Shown piece after piece: positions 1-5,027 of a DNA stretch of 9,129 bases. The stretch is from positions 1 to 9,129 of the forward strand of contig DKLL01000117.1 of assembly GCA_002455755.1 (NCBI GenBank), written 5' to 3'. A program made the position numbers and the translations under genes. The DNA comes from Acinetobacter sp. UBA6641. GTDB lineage: Bacteria > Pseudomonadota > Gammaproteobacteria > Pseudomonadales > Moraxellaceae. Below the pieces are notes generated by a model. That model did no database searches and was not told where the DNA came from. It saw only the letters and a list, made by a program, of their open reading frames with translations. Positions within the stretch are counted from its first letter, which is position 1, and each line of letters begins with the position of its first letter.

Positions 1-21
1 TACCAACTGAGCTATTCCCGC
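1..21 (-). tRNA. tRNA-Gly, 5' part only (runs off the left edge)
   Basis: Read on the minus strand, the first 21 bases are GCGGGAATAGCTCAGTTGGTA. This is the acceptor-stem 5' strand (GCGGGAA), the linker and the D-arm start (TAGCTCAGTTGGTA) of a bacterial glycine tRNA, matching the familiar tRNA-Gly(GCC) 5' half. The anticodon lies outside the window, so the isoacceptor is inferred. A promoter sits immediately upstream, at 31-58. Confidence 0.85.
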
Positions 22-30
22 ATGCCGTGT

Positions 31-58
31 ATAATACATTATGCAAAAATAGGGTCAA
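31..58 (-). promoter_or_regulatory. sigma-70 promoter of the tRNA-Gly gene
   Basis: On the minus strand there is TTGACC (53-58), a 16-base spacer, then TATTAT (31-36). Only nine bases separate the -10 box from the first base of the mature tRNA. Transcription should therefore start about three or four bases before it, giving a very short 5' leader for RNase P to remove. The position and the near-consensus -35 box make this a strong call. Confidence 0.7.
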
Positions 59-105
59 TAACTTTGTGAAAAAACTTGTATCAATTGCATAAAATAAAAC
101 CATTT

Positions 106-189
106 TGCCTAAGCTTGCTGCTTTTATAAACAGGATTGAGCTTTAAAAATAAAATTTTATCTTGAAATAGATGAATGATGGCTTAGGCA
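106..189. repeat. 9-bp perfect inverted repeat bracketing an AT-rich palindrome
   Basis: TGCCTAAGC at 106-114 is the exact reverse complement of GCTTAGGCA at 181-189, with 66 bases between the arms. Inside the loop, 149-160 reads ATAAAATTTTAT, a perfect 12-base palindrome. The element lies between the tRNA-Gly promoter (leftward) and bolA (rightward). It could be a protein-binding region or an RNA fold, and I do not recognise the family. Confidence 0.5.
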
Positions 190-215
190 GGCATAAAGAT
201 TGAATCGGAACACGC

Positions 216-221
216 TATACT
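216..221 (+). promoter_or_regulatory. possible -10 box of the bolA promoter
   Basis: TATACT lies 34 bases before the bolA ATG and is close to the TATAAT consensus. No convincing -35 box stands 16-18 bases upstream (the bases there read ATAAAG). The only TTGAAT nearby, at 200-205, is just ten bases away. The promoter may depend on an activator or an alternative sigma factor. The call rests on one hexamer. Confidence 0.3.
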
Positions 222-255
222 GAATCCAGAGAAAAAACCATTTGGGAGTGTCTTC

Positions 256-567
256 ATGAATTTAGAACAACAGTTGATTCAACGCCTGCAAGAGTTATCA
301 CCGGTTCATTTGGAAGTAGTGAATGAATCTTCGGGTCATGGAGGTTATTTTCCGGGTAAAGAATCGCATTTTAAAGTGATTGTGGTGAGCGACATTTTTC
401 AAGGCTTACGTTTAGTGCAGCGTCATCAAAAAATTTATGCAGCAGCCGGGGATTTGCTTGCACCAAGCCGTATTCATGCACTGGCCATTCATGCTTTTGA
501 GCCATCGGAATGGCAAGGGCAAGCGACTCCTAGTCCAGAATGTGCACATGCCCCGAAAGCTGAATAA
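256..567 (+). CDS. bolA: BolA family protein
   Basis: This 103-residue protein has normal BolA length. The conserved features occur in order: NESSGHGG (23-30), then ESHFKVIVVSDIF (36-48) and RLVQRHQKIY (52-61) of the class II KH-like fold, and HALAIHAFEPSEW (74-86). His79 is in the position of the conserved C-terminal histidine that BolA proteins use to share a [2Fe-2S] cluster with monothiol glutaredoxins. BolA proteins are known for roles in iron-sulfur trafficking, stress morphology and DNA binding. GGGAG at 244-248 is a good ribosome binding site for this ATG. A SirB-like membrane protein gene follows 16 bases after the stop, so the two are probably co-transcribed. The tail after Trp86 is short and probably disordered. 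I am sure of the family; the exact paralogue (BolA versus IbaG type) is judged from the N-terminal resemblance to E. coli BolA. Confidence 0.9.
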   Translation: MNLEQQLIQRLQELSPVHLEVVNESSGHGGYFPGKESHFKVIVVSDIFQGLRLVQRHQKIYAAAGDLLAPSRIHALAIHAFEPSEWQGQATPSPECAHAPKAE

Positions 568-583
568 TAAGGAAGATTAAACA

Positions 584-976
584 ATGGATATGCAGCTGAC
601 AGTCAAAATTGTACATATGATTGCTGTGACCCTGTTGATTGGGGCCGTCATTGCGCGTGGTTTGACTTTATTTGTTGGGGTACAGGGAAATCAGCCAAAT
701 CCGGCTATGCGGACACTTTTGCTGGCATGGCAGCATCTTGCTATGACGATCATTATTCTGACCGGTTTGACCTCATTGGTAATCAAGAATTTTGAAGTGC
801 AAACCTGGTTTTATGCCAAGATCATCCTGTTTCTGGTGTTATTTTCTTCCCTGATCATATATTATAAAAAAGATGACAGTATTTTACTGGTCCAACGTCG
901 TGCGGGTTTAATGATTGCGGTTGTTGCCCTGATCGCCATTATTGGATTGGTAATGATTAAGCCGAATTTTGGCTAA
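584..976 (+). CDS. SirB-like small integral membrane protein
   Basis: This is a 130-residue, very hydrophobic protein with four predicted membrane helices at about 8-31, 46-67, 75-94 and 108-125. Features resembling the SirB family are an early K-x-x-H (VKIVH, 7-11), a second helix ending in LTGLTSLV, the WFYAKI motif before helix three, and the RRAG sequence (105-108) starting helix four. SirB proteins are named for a reported effect on Salmonella invasion gene expression, but their biochemical role is unknown, so no function is assigned here. The AAGGAAG at 569-575 supports the ATG at 584; a second in-frame ATG at 590 is possible. It follows bolA by 16 bases and is probably in the same transcript. 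Other four-helix families, such as CopD-like proteins, remain possible. Confidence 0.65.
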   Translation: MDMQLTVKIVHMIAVTLLIGAVIARGLTLFVGVQGNQPNPAMRTLLLAWQHLAMTIIILTGLTSLVIKNFEVQTWFYAKIILFLVLFSSLIIYYKKDDSILLVQRRAGLMIAVVALIAIIGLVMIKPNFG

Positions 977-1058
977 TTGTTAGACATGATTATTCTGGAT
1001 GCCAAGCGTGTAGGGTAAACTGCAATATATAGATAACTATAAATGATAGGGGATTTTA

Positions 1059-1895
1059 ATGCTGATACGTGTGGTTTTTAATCAAAAAGGTGGGGTAGGC
1101 AAGTCCAGTATTGCGGTGAATTTGGCGGCAATTAGTGCACATCAAGGTTTGAAGACCTTGCTGATCGATCTCGATCCGCAAGCCAATTCCAGTCAATATC
1201 TATTGGGGGATGATGCAACCTATACGGTCGACAAACCGGCACTGGAACCCAATATTGAAAACTATTTTGAAGAAGTACTGGGGTCAACCCAAAGCAAGGG
1301 ACTTTTGGGCAATGCCATTGGTTCTATTTTAAAGAGCCGGGATAAAGGTCTGGAGCGCTATGTGCACCAATCCCCTTTTAAAAATCTGGATGTGATTCCT
1401 GCAAGTCCAACTTTGGGTGCACTGGCATATGCCTTGGAGGCAAAACACAAGATTTATAAATTACGTGATGCTTTGCAACAACTGGAAGGGCAGTATGACC
1501 GGGTGTATATCGATACTCCGCCTGCTTTCAACTTCTTTACGCTATCGGCGCTGATTGCCGCCAGTCGCGTGCTGATACCTTTTGATTGTGACGTATTTTC
1601 CAAACGCGCTTTGCAGACCCTGATCGAAAATGTCATTGAAACCCAGGATGATCATAATGATCGTCTGGAAATTGAAGGGATTGTGGTCAACCAGTTTCAG
1701 GCGCAGGCTAAATTACCGCGTGAAGTGGTACAGCAGCTGAAAGATGAGAGCTTGCCGGTGTTAGACAGTATGCTACCGCCTTCCATTTTAATGAAAGAAT
1801 CGCATCTGAAGAATCAGCCTCTCATTCATTTGGCAACTGATCATAAATTGACGCAGGCCTATCAATCGTTGTTCAATGAAATTGAGCATATATAA
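1059..1895 (+). CDS. Orphan ParA/MinD-superfamily ATPase
   Basis: This is a 278-residue P-loop ATPase of the ParA group. It has a deviant Walker A KGGVGKS (10-16) with signature Lys10 and catalytic Lys15, a Walker A' LLIDLDPQAN (34-43), and a Walker B VYIDTPP (149-155). The C-terminal half has the usual VVNQF switch (209-213). A somewhat long segment (about 50-110) separates the nucleotide motifs. There is no N-terminal helix-turn-helix and no parB or parS beside it, so this is not a plasmid-type partition locus. Orphan ParA proteins typically position a cellular cargo such as chemoreceptors, flagella or envelope complexes. The cargo cannot be read from the sequence. AGGGGA at 1048-1053 is a strong ribosome binding site. 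A lipoprotein gene begins 15 bases after the stop and is likely co-transcribed, which makes an envelope link worth considering but unproven. Confidence 0.88.
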   Translation: MLIRVVFNQKGGVGKSSIAVNLAAISAHQGLKTLLIDLDPQANSSQYLLGDDATYTVDKPALEPNIENYFEEVLGSTQSKGLLGNAIGSILKSRDKGLERYVHQSPFKNLDVIPASPTLGALAYALEAKHKIYKLRDALQQLEGQYDRVYIDTPPAFNFFTLSALIAASRVLIPFDCDVFSKRALQTLIENVIETQDDHNDRLEIEGIVVNQFQAQAKLPREVVQQLKDESLPVLDSMLPPSILMKESHLKNQPLIHLATDHKLTQAYQSLFNEIEHI

Positions 1896-1910
1896 GTATC
1901 GAGATTTCTC

Positions 1911-2300
1911 ATGAAAACGATTTATTTAAGCCTCCTTTTGGGAAGTACGGTTTTATTGGGTGCCTGTGCAACGACGGTGAAACCGAGTTATGTTTCTCCG
2001 ACCCAGTATCAAGCGCTGAATTGCCAACAATTGCAAAGTGAATATAACCGTATTCAGCAATATATTGACAATGGTGTCCAAGCACCAAAACGTACCGGCG
2101 TCGGTGTGGGTGTCGGTGTAGGCGGTGGTTGGGGCAGTCGTGGAGGCTGGGGAATTGGACCGAGTGTTTCTGTGAATATGGGACAATCTGCAAATACCAA
2201 AAACACTGAACTGGCCCGTCTTCTGGGTGAGCAGGAAGCTGTGGTTCAGGCGGCAAAATTCAAGAACTGCCCAATTATTGTACGCAATAAAGCTCAATAA
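1911..2300 (+). CDS. Small glycine-rich lipoprotein of unknown function
   Basis: The 129-residue product begins with a lipoprotein signal peptide: Lys2, a hydrophobic stretch, then the lipobox LGAC (16-19). The mature protein should start at Cys19 and carry lipid. No Asp follows the cysteine (C-A-T), so by the E. coli Lol rule it would go to the outer membrane. The mature part has a Cys38-containing segment with a helix-like LQSEYNRIQQYID (41-53), a low-complexity VGVGVGVGGGWGSRGGWG stretch (64-81), and a second cysteine, Cys120, near the end. Cys38 and Cys120 could form a disulfide. The glycine-valine run is encoded by near-repeating GGTGTC/GGTGTG hexamers around 2099-2130. It follows the orphan parA by 15 bases. 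I do not recognise a named family. Reading frames on the opposite strand here are shadows of the repetitive stretch. Confidence 0.8.
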   Translation: MKTIYLSLLLGSTVLLGACATTVKPSYVSPTQYQALNCQQLQSEYNRIQQYIDNGVQAPKRTGVGVGVGVGGGWGSRGGWGIGPSVSVNMGQSANTKNTELARLLGEQEAVVQAAKFKNCPIIVRNKAQ

Positions 2301-2309
2301 TTCATCAAT

Positions 2310-2349
2310 TTATCTCGCTGTTGAGGTGCTGTACCCGACAGCGAGGTAA
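2310..2349 (+). terminator. Long hairpin after the lipoprotein gene, lacking a U-tract
   Basis: The core is CTCGCTGT (2314-2321) pairing with ACAGCGAG (2338-2345), eight perfect base pairs. It extends outward by TTA/TAA and a wobble to twelve pairs. A further inner stem GGT/ACC (2325-2327 with 2333-2335) closes a five-base loop. It begins ten bases after the lipoprotein stop. Neither strand carries a run of T after the stem, so it is not a canonical intrinsic terminator. It may protect the 3' end of the mRNA or act with Rho. Confidence 0.5.
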
Positions 2350-2457
2350 CAAAATATTAGCAAAATGTTTCAATGTAAATATTATTAATATCAACTGGTT
2401 ATAGTTTTTCGATGGAATCTTTAAACGTATCAGGTGATGTTTTTTATCGAGAAATAC

Positions 2458-2485
2458 TTGTCACTTTTCATCTGTTTCATATAAG
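2458..2485 (+). promoter_or_regulatory. Putative promoter of the LysE-type exporter gene
   Basis: TTGTCA (2458-2463) and TATAAG (2480-2485) are separated by 16 bases. The expected start point near 2492 falls on the near-palindrome CCCCTAATTAAGGG (2491-2504), which has three G-C pairs flanking TAATTA with one mismatch and could be an operator. No regulator gene is adjacent. The call rests on sequence match only. Confidence 0.45.
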
Positions 2486-2519
2486 GTGTGCCCCTAATTA
2501 AGGGTAATGTCGGGTATGT

Positions 2520-3110
2520 ATGATCGAGAGTTGGCTTTTTGTCTTGGCTGTGATTGCGGTATTGATGATTCCGGGTCCAACCAATGCATTACTTGCAAGC
2601 TCGGCGCATCAACAAGGCGTTGCCAGAACAAGCCTGTTTATTCCAGCAAAGTTGCTCGGCTATTTTTATGCCATTAATTTGTGGGCATTACTGATTCATT
2701 TATGTAGTCCGGTGTGGCCGAACTTTATTCATCTCCTGCATGTTTGCAGTGCTGTTTATGTGGTATGGCTGGCCTTCCATTTGTGGAAAGCATCAGATTT
2801 AGAAAAGCATAATCAACATCATCGTTCTATTCAGCCGCGTCAACTGTTCTTTTCTACTTTCAAAAACCCTAAAGCCTTATTATTTGCTGCGGGTGTTTTA
2901 CCGATTGAAACCTGGAGCAATGCCACCAATTTTGTCTTGGTATTTGCGCTGTTCAGTCTGGTACTGTTGCCTACGGTGGTGTTCTGGATGTTTTTTGGAC
3001 GGGCCATTTTGGCGGGACAGTCCAGGCAAATAAAAGCCGATCTGTTATATAAAGGATCGGCCATGTTACTGATTATGTGCATGTTGCCTGTAGTGGTGCG
3101 ATTTTTCTGA
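2520..3110 (+). CDS. LysE/RhtB family amino-acid exporter
   Basis: This 196-residue inner-membrane protein is of typical LysE/RhtB length, with about six hydrophobic segments. The family signatures are visible: PGPTNALL (18-25) at the end of the first helix and FFSTFKNPKALLF (110-122) before the central helices. Between them is a polar, histidine-rich loop (about 90-108). Members export amino acids or related small metabolites using the proton gradient; the substrate here cannot be told. The start is chosen at ATG 2520. Only a weak GGG lies before it, and the nearby ATG at 2516 is out of frame. A probable promoter lies upstream at 2458-2485 and an intrinsic terminator follows at once. It is therefore likely a single-gene transcript, convergent with dedA. 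Confidence 0.85.
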   Translation: MIESWLFVLAVIAVLMIPGPTNALLASSAHQQGVARTSLFIPAKLLGYFYAINLWALLIHLCSPVWPNFIHLLHVCSAVYVVWLAFHLWKASDLEKHNQHHRSIQPRQLFFSTFKNPKALLFAAGVLPIETWSNATNFVLVFALFSLVLLPTVVFWMFFGRAILAGQSRQIKADLLYKGSAMLLIMCMLPVVVRFF

Positions 3111-3120
3111 TTTTTGGTCA

Positions 3121-3153
3121 CCCTAAAGCCCAGCAGTTTAAGGGGTCTTTTTT
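3121..3153 (+). terminator. Intrinsic terminator of the exporter gene, overlapping the dedA stop
   Basis: CCCTAAA (3121-3127) pairs with TTT-A-AGGG (3137-3144, one bulged A), followed by TCTTTTTT (3146-3153). The right arm and T-tract are the antisense of the last codons of the convergent dedA gene (Lys-Lys-Thr-Pro-stop). On the minus strand the same stem is not followed by a T-run, so it should terminate mainly rightward transcription. Confidence 0.6.
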
Positions 3154-3770
3154 AGCTTTTGGCGAATAAAACCAATGATGCCCGGCAAGACACTGATAAT
3201 AATGATGCCAAAAATCAGATGGGTAAAATTGTCTTTTACAATCGGCATATTGCCAAATAAATAGCCCAAAGTAATAAATGAACCGACCCAGCATATTGCG
3301 CCAATCAGGTTATAGGTCAAAAAGAATTTGTAATTCATACTGCCGGCACCCGCTACAAAGGGGGCAAAGGTACGGGCAAAAGGCACAAAACGCGCAAAAA
3401 TAATGGTTTTACCGCCATGTTTTTCAAAGAATTTTTGTGTATACATTAAATGCTGTTTATTAATGAAACGTGATTCGAGTTCAAATACACGTGGTCCAAT
3501 AAATTTACCAATATGATAATTCAGCGTGTCGCCCAATACTGCGGCAATAAACAGCAAGATGACCAGCACATAAGGGTTCATTGCGCCTGTGGATGCTGCT
3601 AAGGCCCCAGCTGCAAACAGCAAACTGTCACCCGGCAAAAATGGCATTACCACCAGACCGGTTTCCACAAAAATAATTAAAAACAGAATGGCATAAATCC
3701 AGACGCCGTAATTGGTAATAAATTCGAGCAGATGGTCATCAACATGTAATATAAAATCAATCAGTTCCAT
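3138..3770 (-). CDS. DedA family inner-membrane protein
   Basis: The 210-residue protein is a full-length DedA/SNARE-associated-domain member. It shows FVETGLVVMPFLPGDS (34-49) with Glu36 and Asp48, and RFVPFARTFAPFVAGAG (127-143) with Arg127 and Arg133. These four residues match, in position and spacing, the Glu39, Asp51, Arg130 and Arg136 known to be essential in E. coli YqjA. DedA proteins are proton-dependent membrane transporters, several of which flip undecaprenyl phosphate or phospholipids; loss gives envelope and membrane-potential defects. The C-terminus is basic (RQKLKKTP). The ATG at 3770 has no Shine-Dalgarno sequence (CTGTGACCCC precedes it) and no alternative in-frame start lies close upstream. 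A TATACT on the minus strand at 3827-3832 could be the -10 box, but no good -35 is seen. It is divergent from the DoxX gene across 191 bases. Confidence 0.9.
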   Translation of the reverse strand: MELIDFILHVDDHLLEFITNYGVWIYAILFLIIFVETGLVVMPFLPGDSLLFAAGALAASTGAMNPYVLVILLFIAAVLGDTLNYHIGKFIGPRVFELESRFINKQHLMYTQKFFEKHGGKTIIFARFVPFARTFAPFVAGAGSMNYKFFLTYNLIGAICWVGSFITLGYLFGNMPIVKDNFTHLIFGIIIISVLPGIIGFIRQKLKKTP

Positions 3771-3961
3771 GGGGTCACAGACAGCGAAAATGTGCTGAAA
3801 TCCTAGCAGTCTAAGGTAGGAAAGTCAGTATAAAAAAGTAAATAAATTCCGGTTTTATCATTCTATATTTGCAACGATGTATCTACAAATTGCTGCTTTA
3901 TTCGGCAATAAAATCACCCTAGTATGAATTCATCATTAAAAAATATCGAATAGGTGGTCTC

Positions 3962-4381
3962 ATGTTCAATCCGAATGTTGCGGTAAAAAATCTGCTGCAA
4001 GGCCCGCAAACCGATGCTTTTATTGCTCTGGTTGCACGTGTATTGATGGCCTATATTTTCATTGTAGCTGGCTGGGGGAAAATCACAGCCTATACTGCGA
4101 CCATGGGTTATATGGAGTCGATGGGAGTACCCGGTGCGCTACTTCCCTTAACCATTCTGGTTGAATTGGGTGGGGGAATCGCTTTGTTATTGGGGTTTCA
4201 AGCCCGCCTTGCCGCTTTAGCTCTGGCAGTATTCAGTTTGATGACCGCATTATTGTTTCATGGGGGTGCTGAAGATAGTATTAACTTGATGAAAAATATG
4301 GCGATGGCCGGTGGTCTGCTATTTTTGATGCTGCATGAGGCAGGAAAACTCAGTGTAGATTATAGGATTGAAAAATCGTGA
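3962..4381 (+). CDS. DoxX family membrane protein
   Basis: This 139-residue protein has four hydrophobic segments at about 20-38, 59-78, 82-99 and 110-125. It shows the DoxX pattern: ARVLMAYIFIVAGWGKI (25-41), a conserved acidic residue in LVELGGGIALLLG (66-78), and KNMAMAGGLLFL (111-122). The family includes quinone-reactive or redox-linked membrane subunits. In mycobacteria a DoxX protein acts with SodA in thiol-stress defence. The specific role here is unknown. GGTGG at 3953-3957 is the ribosome binding site, four bases before the ATG. A TATGAA at 3923-3928 could be a -10 box, but the -35 region is poor, so no promoter is called. A weak hairpin terminator follows. It lies divergent from dedA and upstream of the broken OB-fold gene. 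Confidence 0.87.
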   Translation: MFNPNVAVKNLLQGPQTDAFIALVARVLMAYIFIVAGWGKITAYTATMGYMESMGVPGALLPLTILVELGGGIALLLGFQARLAALALAVFSLMTALLFHGGAEDSINLMKNMAMAGGLLFLMLHEAGKLSVDYRIEKS

Positions 4382-4387
4382 GTATAT

Positions 4388-4424
4388 GAAGATAAAAAAT
4401 ATTAAGCATGTATCTTCCATTTTT
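4388..4424 (+). terminator. Weak intrinsic terminator after the DoxX gene
   Basis: GAAGATA (4388-4394) and TATCTTC (4411-4417) form a perfect seven-pair stem with a 16-base loop. CATTTTT follows, with five T at 4420-4424. It starts seven bases after the DoxX stop codon. The stem is AT-rich, so termination may be partial. Confidence 0.45.
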
Positions 4425-4428
4425 GTAA

Positions 4429-4457
4429 TTGCATAAAAGCTGTACATGCGATATAAA
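4429..4457 (+). promoter_or_regulatory. Promoter of the OB-fold (BOF) gene
   Basis: TTGCAT (4429-4434), a 17-base spacer and TATAAA (4452-4457) make a good sigma-70 promoter, giving a start near 4464 and a leader of roughly 50 bases. Related sequences TGTACATGCG (4441-4450) and TGCGTACAT flank the -10 box. This could be an imperfect operator, but that is only a suggestion. Confidence 0.5.
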
Positions 4458-4512
4458 AAACTGCGTACATAAATTAAGCAAATCTGCTTCAATAAAGCTT
4501 GATGGAGTCACC

Positions 4513-4882
4513 TTGGTAAAGTCAATCAAGAAGCAAATGTTATGGGCAATTTTATCTCTGGTATAATGTTTTCTACAGCATCATGGGCAGGTAAAAGTGA
4601 TCAGATGAACGTGAATGAAGCTGCTCAAAACATGGTGACGGTTACAGAAGCAAAGCAGCCTCCAGATGAAACTGCGGTCACGCTCTCCGGAGTCATTGTC
4701 AGAAAAACCCATAAGCATCATTTTGAACTGAAAGATCGCTCAGGAGAAATGGGTATAGCGTGGATCCTGACGTATGCAGCCCGATAGGCTTGAACTTGGT
4801 TGGTACAGTGAAAGTAATTGCTGAAGTCGATACTGATTTGAATGAACCCACAGATATAGATACGGTTCAAATTGAAAAATAA
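4513..4882 (+). pseudogene. YgiW/YdeI (BOF, OB-fold) periplasmic protein gene, two frameshifts
   Basis: Three overlapping frames together spell one secreted OB-fold protein. Frame one starts at TTG 4513 (GGAG at 4504-4507 before it) and gives a basic, hydrophobic signal-peptide start, MVKSIKKQMLWAILSLV, then hits a stop at 4564. Frame two, from about 4560, continues IMFSTASWA, which completes the signal peptide (cleavage after SWA), and runs through VTLSGVIVRKTHKHHFELKD to MGI near 4757. Frame three, from 4760, gives VDPDVCSPIGLNLVGTVKV and ends EVDTDLNEPTDIDTVQIEK at 4882. Each switch equals one missing base (near 4560-4563, as if GTT became GT; near 4758-4759, as if GAC became GC). Restoring both gives a clean 123-residue product. 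The family binds ligands in the periplasm and is linked to stress tolerance. Intact promoter and terminator suggest recent decay, or sequencing error. The ATG at 4542 is probably not a true start. Confidence 0.8.
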
Positions 4883-4910
4883 AAAAGCACTCGAACAGAG
4901 TGCTTTTTTT
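4881..4910 (+). terminator. Intrinsic terminator of the OB-fold gene
   Basis: GCACTC (4887-4892), the five-base loop GAACA, and GAGTGC (4898-4903) form a perfect stem, preceded by six A and followed by seven T (4904-4910). The A-tract pairs with the T-tract, so it could act in both directions. It begins inside the stop codon and isolates guaA from upstream transcription. Confidence 0.9.
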
Positions 4911-4980
4911 ATGATCGAAATATAATGCAATCAATTGAATGCAAGCCTTGTGCGAATAGTGTGCTTAATGCGACGAAAAA

Positions 4981-4989
4981 TGATAGAAT
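4981..4989 (+). promoter_or_regulatory. Extended -10 promoter element of guaA
   Basis: TGATAGAAT fits an extended -10 element (TGn followed by TAGAAT). The -35 region 17 bases upstream (GTGCTT, 4961-4966) is weak, as is common for extended -10 promoters. A start near 4996 gives a leader of about 32 bases. Further upstream AATGCAA occurs twice in the same orientation (4924-4930 and 4938-4944), which may or may not be regulatory. Confidence 0.5.
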
Positions 4990-5027
4990 GCAGCGCTTAT
5001 TTCGTTTGCCTTACATAGTTGTTTGTC

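Noticed and set aside
1039..1044. TATAAA just before parA as a -10 box
   Set aside because: It would place the transcription start inside the ribosome binding site (1048-1053), and the -35 position holds only a weak TAAACT.
1059..1895. Plasmid-style ParAB partition locus
   Set aside because: No parB follows, no iteron or parS-like repeats are visible, and the neighbours are chromosomal housekeeping genes.
1909..2297. Two overlapping minus-strand frames opposite the lipoprotein gene
   Set aside because: They arise from the repetitive glycine-coding stretch. The plus strand has a signal peptide, lipobox and correct spacing to parA.
2412..2501. Short 29-codon reading frame before the exporter gene
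   Set aside because: It has no ribosome binding site, overlaps the predicted promoter, and has no recognisable content.
4542..4787. An intact 81-residue gene in the OB-fold region
   Set aside because: Its first residues split a signal peptide that begins upstream in another frame, and its last residues (WILTYAAR) are out-of-frame translation of the conserved domain. It is a fragment of a frameshifted gene.
5019..5027. In-frame TTG at 5019 as the start of guaA
   Set aside because: It would add only three residues ahead of [11 protein letters not shown], has no ribosome binding site, and is a rarer start codon. The ATG at 5028 fits the usual N-terminus.
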